Shown: piece after piece, positions 24,725-38,400 of the stretch
Layout: each line of letters starts with the position of its first letter
How positions within the stretch are numbered: position 1 is the first letter of the stretch
DNA from: Chrysoporthe austroafricana
Taxonomy: Eukaryota; Ascomycota; Sordariomycetes; Diaporthales; Cryphonectriaceae
Direction of reading: 5' to 3'
Length of the DNA stretch: 64,000 nucleotides
Assembly: GCA_001051155.2 (NCBI GenBank)
Contig: JYIP02000014.1
Coordinates: 1 to 64,000 of the forward strand
The notes under the pieces: generated by a model
What the model saw: only the letters and a program-made list of their open reading frames with translations
What the model was told of the DNA's origin: nothing
The model's database searches: none
Program-made: the position numbers and the translations under genes

Positions 24725-27300
24725 GCTTTGGGTTCTTACGAATTTTCATTTGCCGGGTAACTTTTCCATTTGACGAGATATTCGGGGTCGTAATCTGGTC
24801 CGCAATATCTAAGGATTCGTTCGATTTCGTATTTTGGCTCGTTGCTTTCGACTTAGATATTTTTATCTATTTTGGTTAATTTTGGTACTAGTTCGAAAAG
24901 CGAGATATGGAATACCGGATGGATTCTTATTCTATGGGGTAATGCAAGTTCAAAATTGATATTTGAGATTTTCCTTAGGATCTTGAATAGTCCCAATTTC
25001 TTATAATCTAGTAAGTAAGAGGGTCTTGTTATCTTAATGTATTCTTTCTGTCGAATAAAATAGACTTTATCTCTTTCCTGTAGGATTAGTCCCTTAATCC
25101 TTTTGGAATTGGCATATTTCGTTATTTTTTCTTGTACGAACTTTAGCTCTTTCTGGAATTCTTCCTGAACCTTCTTGATTTTTTTGATTTGTCTTTCTGC
25201 AGCTTCTGCATTTGCTCTTAGTATTTCGTCGTAATAGGCTATCGGATTATAGCCGTAAAGTATATAGAATAGTAACTTCCTTATTATGCTTGTATTTGCG
25301 TTATTATATGCAAATTGCGCTAAGAGTAGGAGGTCGACCCAGTTATCCTGTTCGTAATTTATATAATATCGTAGATATTATTTGATAATTTGGTTAGTTC
25401 TTTCCATTTGTCCGTCTGTTTATAAATGGAATGCTGTAAATATTTTCTATTATATTCCGAGTAATTTCGTAAGGGAAGTCCAGAAATTTGATACGAATTT
25501 TCTGTCTTTATCGGAAATGATTTCTTTAGGCATGCCGTAATTGGCTATAACTGTTCTGAGGAACGTATATGCGAGTTCTTCCGCTATGCTGCTTTCTTTA
25601 TATAGTAGGAAGTAAGCGTACTTGCTTAGTCTGCAAACCATTACTAGAATGCTGTTATACTGCATTCTAATTAAGGGTTCTTGTAAGAAAGGTAGCTTGG
25701 TAATGAAATCCTAGCTAATAGATTGCTAAATTGCTTCCGGAACCGGGAATGGTTAGAGCAAACTATAGGGCTTATAGTATTCGATTTTGTTCTTCCTGCA
25801 GCTATCGCATTCTCGTAGGATTCTTTCGATTTTTCGTTTGAGTCCTAGCAGGTTCTAGTATCTCTTGATTCTTTCGTAAATAGCTCTGATTCTTTGGTAA
25901 CCATGTACTGGTATACTGTATATAGTCTTGATATATTCGTTTTGTTTTTCGGGAATTATATTTTCGGGATTTCTTTCCTAGTTCTCGATCCTGATAATCG
26001 TATTAAGTTCTCTTGCTTCGTTTACTAAACTGCTGTCTTTATCCTGCCTGAAAATATTCTGCAGTTCTTTGGGTTCTATATTCTGGTAATCTGCTTGCCT
26101 GCTAAAGGTATTCGCTCTGCCGTTTTCTGATCCCTTGCAATATACGATTTTTAAGTTAAACTGTAAGAGGAATTCTGCTTATCTGATTTATCGCTTATTC
26201 AAAACTTTTGTTATTATAAACGTTATCAGGTTTTTGTAATCTGAATGTATTATTATCTGGTATTTTGTTCCGATTAGATAGTGCTACTATTCCTTAAATG
26301 CTTTAATAATCGCCATTAGTTTTTTATCCGGGATGCCATAATTGAGTTCTGGGCTATTCAGCTTTTTTGAGAAGTTGCTTACGATCCTAAGATATCCCTG
26401 GTCGTTTTGCTAATCTAGTTGTTTGCCGAATGCGTAATCTGATATATCGGTTTCGATTTCAAATGGCTTATTTGGGTCTGCCTCGCAGAGTATAAGTTTT
26501 GTTGTAATTCGTTTTTTGATTTTATTGAATGCTTTTTATGCTTCTTTAGTCTATTCGAATTTGCAGTCTTTTTTCGTAAGGTCTGTAAATGGGCATGCAG
26601 TCTTGCTATAGTCCCGAATAAATTGTCGGTAGAAATTGGCATATTCAAGGAATGCTCTGACTTCTTTAGTCTTTCCTAGTACAGGCTATTCTTTTACTGC
26701 TCGAACCTTATCTTTTTGTATGCTAATTTGTCCTGGTTCGATAGTATAGCTTAAGTAGTCGATTTTCTGCTAATGAAACTGGCATTTGCTTGGTTCTATA
26801 AGGAACTTGTTATCCTATAGCGTTTGAAATACCTGTCATACGTGCTATTTATATAACGCGAGATCTTTGGAATAGATAAGGATATTATTAAAGTAGACGA
26901 TAACGATAGTATCCAGGTATTCGCGGAAAATATTATTGATTATTTCTTGGAAAGATACGGGTGCATTAATCAAATCAAAGGGTAAGATTATATATTCAAA
27001 ATGTCCGTAGCGAGTCTTGAATGCTATTTTCCAAATATTATCTTCTTTAATCCGGATATAATAGTATCCTTCCTTAAGGTCTAGAGTAGTAAACTATTTC
27101 GTTCCTATTAAGCGGTCTTGCATTTTTCCTATTAGCGGAAAGGGGTACTGATTCTTGATTGTAATATCGTTAAGTTATCGATAGTTCATATAAAGTCGCA
27201 ATTTGCCGTTCTTTTTTGGAATAAACAAGATTGGGTATTTTGCCAGTAATCGTAATTTCCGTATATAGCTTCTTTTGAGGTTTTCGTCGATATATTCCTT
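24725..27300 (-). pseudogene. Family 2 pol: RT, RNase H, integrase, chromodomain
   Basis: RT: TIVIVYFNNILIYS at about 26,868-26,910. The canonical YFDD is YFNN, both Asp codons changed by TpG-to-TpA. Upstream is the RT block FEYIILPF. Integrase core: 25,450-25,665 with RLSKYAYFLLYKESS and IISDKDRKFVSNFWTSL. Chromodomain near 24,725-24,850: EYLVKWKSYPANENS followed by a stop where Trp is expected (TGG to TAA). The pieces are separated by stops, so the element cannot encode a working pol. Confidence 0.82.
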
Positions 27301-28899
27301 GAATGCTTTGAATTTTGTCTGATTAAGCTTATAAATAGGGTAATTTTGTAGCTTCGTTCTTTTTTTTAATAGGATTTTATAGTCGAAAGGGCTATATTCA
27401 GGTAAGCTGTTATCGAATTTCCCTTGCTATAGTTTCTTGAATTCGTAATATTCCCGTAATACGTTTCTGAGGTCTGGCAGCAGTCCTTTTTCATCCTTTG
27501 CAATCTGTAAGAATATAAGGTATCGCTATGCATACCTTGCTTCGCTAGCTTCTTGTCTTTAGGGCTTTCTCGTTCCTGGTAGTTTCGGGTATTTATCGGG
27601 TACCGAGCCGAATTGCCTTCTGGCATATTCGTACTGTAAGAGCTATATTTCTTTATAATTCCATAATCTATATTCCTTTATATTGTTCCGTATTTAACCA
27701 AACCTTTATTAATCGATAGTTACTTATAATCTTAGTCCGTCCCTAACTTTCGTCTAGAGGTTCAAGGTATCCGTAACCCTTCCCTGTATTATGGTTTGCC
27801 TTCCTGCTTTAGGAGTATTCGTAAGCTTATTTGAGCGCATTTCGTTTATGCTATCCTTAATAACTAAGTCTCTTCCTTTACTGATAATTGCAACCTTCTT
27901 AGTAAGTACGGCTTGTTTCTATAAGATCTGGCCAATAGTCCAATCGATTCGAGAGTTATGTTTTCTAAGCCAAAGTATTCTTAGGATCAACTCGTACTAT
28001 GCTGTATCTGTAATATCAAAAGTAACGTTCGTCGTAAGGCTTTGGATCGAAATAAGTAAATAATTAGTTTCCATATCGATTATACTTAAGTTATACGCGA
28101 CCGATTTTCCTTTTACAGTATTGAGCTTATAGGAATCCTTTTTCTGCATTTAGGGGATTCGTTCCCTATTAATAACTTTCAGCAAGATAAAATTTCCTTA
28201 TATACCGCTATCCAGTAGTGCGCTATATCGTTATCCTTTGATATAGGCGTCCAGAATAATATGCTTTTCGCTTTCTTTATTAGTGGCATATAGGGACCTT
28301 GTAATCCTGATCGGCTGCTATCCTATTACAGGCAATCCTTCTCTTTTGGGGTATTTTGAACGTTTCTCGCTGCTTATTATGCTAGCCTTTTTGCTTGGGC
28401 ATAGCTTCGCTATCGATTCTTCTCGATTTTCTGCAGCCTGTGCCATTCTTTAACCTTATCCGGTATATATATAGAATATGCTATTACGTAATATTGTCCC
28501 TACGTAGTCTTTCTGTCGATATATGTTCGTGGGCAATTATCGAGTAGTCCTATATATGCATTATTGTTTTCGATATGCAGGACTTTTCTGTATCTTCTTC
28601 TTTTTTCCGTAATAGGATAGATCAATTAGTCCTATTCCTTAAATGGGAACCAATCGTATTTGATTTTTTTGCTGAAATATGTCTAGCAGTTGTAATAAAT
28701 ATAGCTAACCTAGGCAAGTTCATAATAACAAAAGTATAAGTAACTGATCTTTCTATCTTCTTAGAGTAAGCATTTACTATTCTGGAATAATATCCTTTGG
28801 AAGAGTTCTTTTGTTATAAGCCTATAAATAATATGCTTTATTTCCGTATATTTAGATATTTATCCGCTGCAATCCTAGCAGTTCTTTTGCTAATAGCGG

Positions 28900-30300
28900 G
28901 CTATCTTTTCTGATAATTCTTCGTTAGGGACTGGAATTGGTAAGTTGTCTGGCTATTTATTAGGGTATGCTAATTTTTCGATAGTATCGTTAGGTATCGA
29001 TAATACTGGTTATATAATATTTATTTCTTCTTTTACTATATTGCTTTATTATCGTTCCAGATAATAATTTAAAGGGTATTTCCTTAAATCTTTCTCGTTT
29101 TGTAAAGGTTTCTCGCTAGAGCAGTCGGAATCGCTATCCTGGATAGCAGTATTATAGAATAGGCCTTTCTTGCTTATAGCGAATTGCCGTTGCCCCTGAA
29201 ATTTGCGTAAGAACTATTCTGAACTTTCTTTTTCTGAGAAGTGCAATACGCAATAATCGTAATAGCAGGCTGTCTAGCTAAGGCTGCTATAATCAGGGTT
29301 CTCTGCTTGCTTTAGTAGGATATTTTTGTTTAGCTAATCGGGTTCTTATTGCCAGGCGACATTAAGCTATTTCTCTAAGACTAGCTTCCATTCTCGCTTT
29401 TTCCGTTCCTGCCGACAATTGCAAGCAATATAGCCTTTCTTACCGCAATTATAATAAGTAATCCTTTTGCGCTGCTTACGTATAAGGGTATCTAATTCTA
29501 TAGGCTTAGCATGCGTAATACTTGAATAAGCCGTACTGTTTTTGCTCTTATATTGGAACTTACGCTTCCCAGTATTTGGTTAATACTATAGGGTAGTACC
29601 GTAATTCTTCTGCTATTATTGCTATCGTTCGTATAGTCGGTTATCAATACGGACTGCTTTATTGATAAACTCGCTAAGTTTTTCGAGTCGGTCTTCCTTA
29701 TAGAATTCGTTCTTGATTTCTTCCTTGAGTTTCGTATAGTAAGCATCCATAAGAGGCTCGTCTTTATAGTCGAGATGGGCGACGATCTGTCGGAATTTGG
29801 CCGTATAGTCCGCGGCTAAGCCGGTTTGTCGGAATGCTTCCAGCTACCGTATTGCGGTACGTCATTCGTCCGGGTTTCCAAAAGTCTTAGTGAGAGCTAA
29901 TTCGAAATTGGCATAGCGTTAGAAAATGCGCTTGGTATCTTCCGAGCGAAGTTCTTTACTGTTATCCAAATAGTCGCGAAAGGTTAGTTCCCATTACTGG
30001 AAGGCCGTTCTTTCAAGGCAACTTCCCGCGAAATCGATTTTGTTATAAGTAGTTCTGAACTGGGTTCCGTAATGCTTGAAATAGGCCTTGAGTTGCATCA
30101 AGAAGGCTTGGAAATCTTCCCGAATGCCTTTGTACGGGCCGGGTTTGTCAAGCTTGAAAGCCTTAGCCTGCTAGAAGGCGTTAAGGCGGATAACCTCGTT
30201 CTTGACTTTCTCAAGCTATTAGTACAAAGCTACGTTCTGTTATTAGAGTTGCTCGTTAGTAAGGACGACCGGAACCTCTTCCTGGGAAGCTTGATTATTA
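28900..30300 (-). pseudogene. Family 2 gag with RIP-damaged zinc knuckle
   Basis: The first gene after the 5' LTR on the minus strand. An open piece lies at 29,498-29,746. The CCHC nucleocapsid motif is visible at 29,414-29,458 as YYNCGKKGYIACNC. The first Cys and the His of C-x2-C-x4-H-x4-C are both Tyr, changes explained by TGT-to-TAT and CAT-to-TAT. Two of four zinc ligands are therefore lost. The same two losses occur in the second copy at about 44,722-44,766. Confidence 0.7.
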
Positions 30301-30388
30301 GACGAAAACGGGATCTGAGGCGCTATTATATCCTGAATATTGCTCAAGGGGTATATACCGAACCGATCTTGAATAAGAGTTATCAAAA

Positions 30389-30654
30389 TATTATAAACGC
30401 TGCAGCAAATCCTTGGAAGTACTGTAAGGTTAAGGGGTTTATGCTAATAAGAGCGATACCGGATACAGTCTTGAGCTTCAGGACGAATTTACTAAGTCTC
30501 GCAATATTCATAAGCCAATATGGCTATTAAGGGTAGGGTCCAATGCCCTGATAACCCTAACCCTAGCTTACGTACTCCTTGCGGGGTACGTGTCTTTATT
30601 GCCTGGTTTGGTCCCAGGTTGGGGTTTCTTCTTTCTGTATGTTGGTTCATAATA
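30389..30654 (-). repeat. Family 2 LTR (5' LTR), 266 bp
   Basis: Starts TATTATAAAC (RIPed TGTTATAAAC) and ends TTCATAATA, followed by the target duplication TATTG at 30,655-30,659. Contains AACCCTAACCCTAG at 30,553-30,566. It is 22 bp longer than the left LTR because of an unrelated internal segment (30,494-30,544). Confidence 0.9.
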
Positions 30655-31334
30655 TATTGGCTAGTTTTGATATATTAGATATAATTGGCATAAGCGCTAT
30701 TTTGAATTTAGAAAATAGAATAGCATTTAAAAAAAGGAATTATTATATAAGCAATATTTCTATTGCTGAATTAGCGCATATAGCTTGCAGCCCTTTGCGA
30801 ATAGCAATCGTACGGATTTCGGTTTCGAAAGCCAAAAAGAATAACGATTAGAGCTAGCATTTGTCAGGTATCGGTATTATGCTCTAAAAGGGCAAGATAT
30901 TTGCCGAAAGGCTAAAAGCCAGAAAGCTTGACAAAAATAGAATTCGGCTAGATCTTTTGGAATTATGCTGCATATAATATCCAGAAACTCTTTTCCTATA
31001 CAAGCAAAAGCTGGCCGAAAGCATTTCCGATTGCTTTTATTAATTTTTCTTTTATATTCAGGATCCAAATGCTATATAGCTTTCCGGCAAAGCCCTATAG
31101 CGTATGAAATTGGAAAAGATTATACAATTCTTTATACTTATCGCAATACTGGGTATAGCTAAGTTAAAGCATTGCTTTAAAAAGAATAATCCGATTCTAT
31201 ACAAGCGGAAAAGCAATAGGGCAGGGCAAAATAAAGACGGGCTTGCTAGCGCTAGCTATTATAAGCGATAAATGCTAGAGCTTTCGAAAAGAGGTTTTGA
31301 AAAGCAAGCAGCAAGCAATCGGTTTGCAAGCGAG

Positions 31335-32430
31335 ATAAGCATTTTTAAGCTCTAATTAAGGCTATTACATAATACTAGCAGCTGGGCAAAAGCCAAGAAG
31401 CAAGTGCCTAGAAACTTATTAGCGTAATAGCAGAATATAATAATAGACTTTCTTGTATATTGCAAAAGGCTCTAGCAAGGGGTTTCTGGGAAAGGAAATA
31501 GCTTACTGGCAAAATAAGCATTTCTAAATTCTGATCAGAACCGTTACGTAATATTGGCAGCTAAGCGAAAGCCAGGAAATAAATGCTTAGAAACTTATTA
31601 GTATAATAGCAAAATATAATAATGAACCTTTTCGCGTATCGCAAAAGGCTTTAGCAAAGGGGTTTTAAGAAAGGAAATAGCTTACTGGCAAAATAAGCAT
31701 TTCTGGGCTTTAATTAAAGCCATTACGTAATGTTAGCAATTAAGCGAAAGCTAGGGAATAAATATTTAGAAACTTATTAGCATAATAGCAAAACCTAATA
31801 ACGAATTCTTTAGCAAAATCTTAAGGACTTTAGCAAAAGATTTTGGCAAAAGGGTTTTAGGAAAAAAAATAGCTTACTGGCAAAAAGAGCATTTCTAAGC
31901 TCTAATTAAGGCTATTATATAATGCTAGCAGCTAGGCAAAAGCTAGGGAATAAATATTTGGAAATTTATTAGCGAAACGGCAAGATATAATAACGGACTA
32001 TATCGCGTATTATAAAGGATTTTAGCAAAAGGGTTCTGGAAAAGGAAATGGCTTACTGGCAAAATAAGCATTTCTAAGCTTTAATTAAAGCCGTTATATA
32101 ATGCTAGCAATTAAGCGAAAGCCAAAAAGCAAATATTTGGAAATTTATTAGCGAAATAGCAGGATATAATAACGAACTTTCCGATAGATTGCTAAGGAAT
32201 TTAGCAAAAGGATTTTGGGAAAGCAAGTAATTTACTAGCAATATAAGCATTTTTAAGCTCTAATTAAAGCTATTACGCAATATTAGCAGCTAAACAGAAT
32301 ATAAGAAAGTAATAGCAAAAATTTTAAAAGCAAATTAGCAGGATAGAATAAAGGATTTAGGTTTTAAAAAAAGGGGGGAAATAAGGATTTTGGGAAAGCA
32401 TGCAATTAGTAAGCGGCATATTATTAAAAA
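31335..32430. repeat. Minisatellite, period about 180 bp, six copies (unit 2)
   Basis: Collinear with the array at 2,694-3,960. Copies begin near 31,335, 31,515, 31,693, 31,888, 32,063 and 32,243. Copy number may differ by one from unit 1. Confidence 0.82.
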
Positions 32431-33899
32431 GAAAATAGCCTTAGCTTCTAATCAGTTCAGTTTTGCAATTCTAATAGCTAAACAAAATATAAAAAAATAA
32501 TAGCAAAAACCCTAAAAACAAATTAGCAAAATAAAATAAGAAAGCTTGCTAGCAAGCTAGCGAAAAGTAAAAAGGAAATATCCTAGCAAGTTTGCAAGAC
32601 TTAAAAAAGAAATTTCTTGCAAATAAGCAAGAAATAGAAATAAAAAGCCCAAACGCTTAATAATAAACAAATTATTATAAACTAACTTGTTACGTATAAA
32701 TAACCAATTCGTTCCGATTCGAATTTGCAAGCAATTCTTGCCATTAATAACCTGCTTATGCTTATAAATTATTCGACTTTACAGTTCGAAATTGCAATAT
32801 GCTGCCCAAATGTAATAGTATAAATATTTATCGTTATTAGCTTTCTAGATCTTTTCCTAACTTTCTTTAAAAATTAAAACCAATCCGGCTTATAATATAC
32901 GTTTTACCGATCGCTAGCCCTGCCTTTACTTATATTCTTTCTTTATATTTAGCTGCTGCTTTAATAAAGGATTTTAAATCCAGTTTGCTTGCTTTTCTTT
33001 TCTTTTCCCGTATTATAGTTATTAGTAATCGGAATCCAAGATATCGGATAGTAAAAGAAAGAAGCTTGCTAACCTTACGGATATCCCAATATTATCTTTC
33101 GAAAAAGCCCGGGCAAGGCTGCTTAATAACCCAGAAATTTCTTACTTTGCTCGTTTCGGTATAGCCTTTCCTTAACGTATTAACCCTTTCCAGGCAATAG
33201 CAAATAAGATTTATAAGATATTAAATAAAGCAAAATAATAGTATTTTATAATACTAATTAAGGAAGCCCGATTAATTTCCTAAACGCTTAGCCCGGCAAA
33301 ATATATAGCTTTGCCTTAATAGTATCCTTATACGGCTTTTAATCTAAGCCGGATTATTATAAATTCGATTAGTAATAATTATTTTCCGATTAATCCGAAA
33401 ATATTAGCAAACTGCCCAGATTATTTCGATTTGGAACTATTTAACTTTTCGCTAGCTAATACGATTGCTATATTCCGTTACTTTTTCTTTAATATTACTT
33501 TTCATTCGTAGCTATGCAATAACTTAAATTAGCCTTTCAATTAAATTACGCTTAATAGGATTTATTGAATTTATATTATATTTGCGTTTTACGATATTAA
33601 GGCTTTTATCCTATAGCGCGAATAGATTACGGATACGGCCCTGATAAGCTTAATCCGATAATAGCTTATAAATTTAATTTGCTAAATTTAAATACCGAAT
33701 TGGGTTTTCAATTTTAAAAGCTATTTTATTTTATATTTTCGAAACAAATATAGGCTTGAAATGCATTAAGCGATTTTCCTTTGCATTCGTTCGTATTATT
33801 AGTTTATAGCTATATACGATTATTATCGCTATGCTATTCAAGTATTCGATTCTTTACTAGTTAGCAGGGATAAGCTTTAGCAAATTATTATAAAGCTTA

Positions 33900-35260
33900 T
33901 CGAATAGCATTTAATAGCAATAAATAAGCTGCTAGCTAATAAAGCCTTAGATTATCGCTATATACTTACTTTCCCTTAAGAAAACGGATAGAATTGCGGC
34001 TTATATATAGCGAATAACTTGCAATTTTTTTTCCGGAAACCCGAAAAGCAATATAGCAAAGAATTTACGGATTAGTAGCGATCTGCTTTATATACGGATA
34101 CGAATAGCAAGCTGCTACCTTAACGCTATATCGAAAAGGCATTTCTAATCGCTATCCGCTCTAAGCTCGGCATGCCCGGAAAGATCTTATAAACGAACGA
34201 ATTCCTTACGAAAATTCTAAACGACTAATAGCGCAATAGCAAGAAGAATTTAACTAATATACAGCTTTCGGATCGAGCAAAAAATGTTTGGGTCGACCCG
34301 ATAAGCATATAGCTAACGAATTCGGGAATTATAGAATTTAATCCGTAAATAGCCGATCGGATCCGCAATCCGTTTTTGCTTATACTAGCCCAGCTTGCTA
34401 TAACAGAATAGCAAATCCTTTTGCCAATTTCGATACCCGAAACCGGAAGCCTTTATTCGCAATTGCTAAAGGCAATAATAAATATCGAAAAATACCTTAG
34501 CTTTAGGAAAGGTATAATATGGGTCGAGATTTCGAAAAAAGACTATACGGCTATTTTGCTTTTGGATTTTCCCCTCTTTATACTTATTGCCGAAGCCTTT
34601 GCCAAGCCCAGAGCGTCTAATTAGCCTTTGCCTATTTACGGCATACCGCTTGCAAGTTCGGCATATATTTCTTCGCGAAATTCCGTACAGGATTCGCTAT
34701 AAAGGTTTCCGATAAATTTCGAAACTATACTTAATATCGATATTCTGATTGCTAAGCTTAATTTATCGAAATAGCCTAAAAGGCTGCTATAAGCCTTAAG
34801 CAGCAAGGATATTGCTTAGCAAGCAATAGCGAAATTAATATCCTAAATAAATTTTGGCAATGCGCTATTATCGAAATCGGTAAGTACGGGCAGCAATATA
34901 TCGATAGCAAGCAAAGCTTTAACCGAAATCCGAAAGTTAATACCGGGACGAGCTTTTCGCCCGTTATTCCCCGTATTAGTTTCAAATCCGTTTCGCTAGC
35001 CAATACCGATACAAAAGCCCGATTTCGAAAAATAGCAAGCAATACTGAATAAGCTAATAGGAAAAATAAGTAATGCTTTGCAGCAAAAATAGAAAGCTAA
35101 AGTACAGGAATAAAAGACGAATATACGGGAAAGCAAGAAGCCCGCTTAAATATTAAGGAACCGGCTATAAAGCCGGAAAGAAAATATTAAGGCAGTAATA
35201 AATATAATAGGCTTAGTAAATTAGGAAGCCGAAAATTGGCAAGCAAGTTTGCACTGCATT
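33900..35260 (+). pseudogene. Unrecognised RIP-disabled gene, unit 2 copy
   Basis: Same frame and landmarks as at 5,220-6,850, for example GRPDKHIANEFGNY near 34,295 and NRKPLFAIAKGNNKYRKIP near 34,440-34,497. More stops than unit 1. No domain recognised. Confidence 0.45.
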
Positions 35261-35373
35261 TTTGCTATTTATTTTAAGCTCGATAGTTTTTTATAGAAAT
35301 TCGCTATGCTATATTTCTAATTAGGCTTTCCTAGACCTAATTTGCTATAGAAATCGATTTATTTTTTCCTTTC

Positions 35374-35410
<37 letters not shown>

Positions 35411-38400
35411 NGCTAGCCTAGCTATATATAAATAGCGCCTTGCCCTTAGCCTAATAGCTTATCTTGCTCGAAAAACGATAAAACGAATGCCGAAATCTTA
35501 TAAGTATAAAACGCTTAGAAACTTATAAAGATAAACCCGATTAAACCGGAATATTAGTATATCCTGCTAGCCTTACAGCAATACGATTTCTGATCCGATA
35601 GCATAATTGCTTACGATTCGCAAAATGCTTGCGGAATCCCGTACTAGAAATATCCCGAATATAGCGCTAGGCCCTTTTTCGCAAAAACGATTTCTTGCAA
35701 TTCCTTTTATTTCCTTTCGATTTCGTATTAAGCCGGATCTTGCTAGAATAGGCAATCTGCTTTTATATATAAGGCGGCTATGCCTTTTCGCCTTCTGCCT
35801 TTATAAAAAATATAAGCCTTAGCTTATATTTCGAATTGCCGGATAAAGGTATCGGCTATTTAGGCTTTTTCCCGAGCATTTCTAGCTATTTCTTTTTGCG
35901 CTTAATCGGTTTTCCATTATATTTAATCAAAAAGTTTCTAGCTAATACTCTAATCTGCTTTATATTTGCCTTATTGCAGAATCCTTGCTTCGTATAAATC
36001 GCAAGCTGCTTCGCTATCCGTATATTATATCCGGATTATATATTTATCGAGAACCTAATCGAAAACGATATAGCAGCATTCTTTTTCTTGCAAAAACTGG
36101 CTGATTTCGCTACTAGCATTCTTAATAGCTTAGCTATTCCAGAAAAGAAAAGCAGTATTATTATTCTTATCCTAGCTTATTCGTCCGCTTTCTTGAATAT
36201 AATCTCGTAATTGCTTTAGCAATTCGGTATAAATAACCGTATAAATCGTAAGAATATCGAAACCTATTCTTAATGCATTAATAATTATAATAATACGCTT
36301 ATTTTCTATTTATTTCTAGATAATAGCAAGCTTGCTAAATATATTAGCTATTTTGCTATAATATATTTTGCAGCCCAAAACAGCCCCGAACCTTTCGATA
36401 TGCTAAATAATTTTGCTATAAATAATTGCTTTGCTTTCGTCCTAGCATATTAAGATTAATATAATTGCTTTGCAAATAGAAATTTCAATCTAATTAGACG
36501 CAATTTTATATATTCGATAGCTAATATTCTTTCGAATTATAGCTATCCGGAAAATAATAGGGCAAGAAATCTATATCGTACGGAAAAACGAAAATTTATC
36601 TCGAAAAAGTAATATAACTATCAGAAAAATACGCTATACGCTATAAGCTGCAATAATTGCCCTAAGCTTTTATACTTTAAACTAAAAGCCATTTTTAATA
36701 TTGAGAAAAATATAATATTCGTTTATAATTACCCGATCCAATTGCTCGCGAATCCGGAACCGATTAATAAAAGTACGAAATTGCTATATAATAACAAATT
36801 CAAGCATAATAAAAATAATAATTGCAATACAATTGATTGCAAACCCGGCTTAAATATATATATCGATTTAATATGCCTAGCATTTTCGGATTAAGTTACT
36901 TTATAATGCAATAATCGGAAAAATAATAATCGAAATGCTTTAGGGCAAACAATAAACCAGGAATAAGAAAAAAAAAGCTTTTCCGTTATTAATTCCAGCA
37001 ATTTGCAAGATAAGCATTTCGTTTCGTATAATCGCTTTAAATATAGCTTCCTAACTATTTCGGAAATGCGCTTATTCCTTTATTATTTGCCATAACTGGC
37101 CGGGAAAGTCGGTTTTGTAAAGCTGCCGGAAGCGCTATAGCCGGCTTTGCTCGAATTCTCTTTCGAAAATCTCTCTTTTCCGCTTGGAAAGAACTTAATA
37201 GCTATAAAAGCTTCGGAAGCCGAGAAAGCGATACTATTAAGTACTAGCTATTCGAAATTAATCTTTTCGGAAAGCGAATTCGAACCGTCCTTGCTATAGC
37301 TCTTTTCCGTATACTATATAAGCTATTACAATACTATACCCGGCTTATAAGTCCAAAATATAATCCGCTTTTTCGTTATTAATCAAATCGTTTTCGCTAT
37401 TTTCCTATTATTCCTGCTCGCAGCTGCTATAGCCTTCTTCCTAATACTAGCAGGCAATAGCAATCGCTATATGCTGCTAAGCGCTAATAATAATCTTAAA
37501 ACCTAATAGCTATAGCGTATATTACTAGAAAAAGCGCCGTATCCGATCTGAAAGTTACGGCTGCGTATTTCGAACCGCTTATTCCGAATCCGGCCTTTTT
37601 TCTTATTATGCCGATATTAAGACAGATTCGGCCTAGAAAAACGGATTTCGCATTTAGCCAGTACTTAAAAGCCTTTCGATTTGCTGCTAGAAAAGAAAGG
37701 CAAGCCAGAAATACCAAATAACAAAAGCCCCGACCTCGTATAGCAAATAATAGTAAATAATCTTAAGCTATACTGCTACTTAATACCCTTTATAATATAA
37801 AGTTACAAAACAAATAAGCTTGCTATAAATAAAGAGATTACAAATGCTTCTATATACCGAATTTTCTGATTGGAAAGTTAAAATCTTAAAGGTCCGTATT
37901 AGCTGCTTTCCGGTAAAGTATATCAAAATTAGAATTTGCTTGCAAAATTTCTTTGCTCGGCAATAGAATTAGCGGAAAGTACGAATCCGGATTTATTATA
38001 AGCCTTGCTCGAACTAACGGGTATATAATTCCATACGAGCAAGAATATAGTATAATAGCTATTCTTAGCAATCAAGAAGCTATTAGTTTCGATAATCGGT
38101 AAAGAATGAATAGCCGATTTGGTTTTCGTAATAATTATTTTCGATCGAAAGCTAATTAATAAGCAGCAAAATATTCAAGTCCGGAATTTCGAGCATTTCG
38201 GCAAAGCTTTGCTATACTAAGCTCAATAGGCTATAAGCCATATCGGAAATCTGAATAGACAAAATTTATATGCTATAATAGAGAATCCGATTTCTTTGTT
38301 ATTCGACTTTGCTTTGCATTACAGATATATATTAGATCTTTAAACTATATAAACGTATTTCGTAAATCCAATCGAGCGGCATTAATTTAATTTCAAGGCC

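Larger units (their letters stand above)
23647..30654 (-). mobile_element. Ty3/gypsy chromovirus, family 2 (7.0 kb)
   Basis: LTRs at 23,647-23,890 and 30,389-30,654. The left LTR has perfect 10-bp inverted ends TGTTATAAAC...GTTTATAACA; the right copy shows the same ends with RIP changes. A 5-bp target duplication TATTG flanks both sides. On the minus strand the order is gag with a zinc knuckle, RT, RNase H, integrase, chromodomain, polypurine tract, 3' LTR. RIP is milder than in the surrounding unit, which suggests a later insertion. It is not functional: the RT catalytic pair is lost and frames are broken. Confidence 0.9.
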
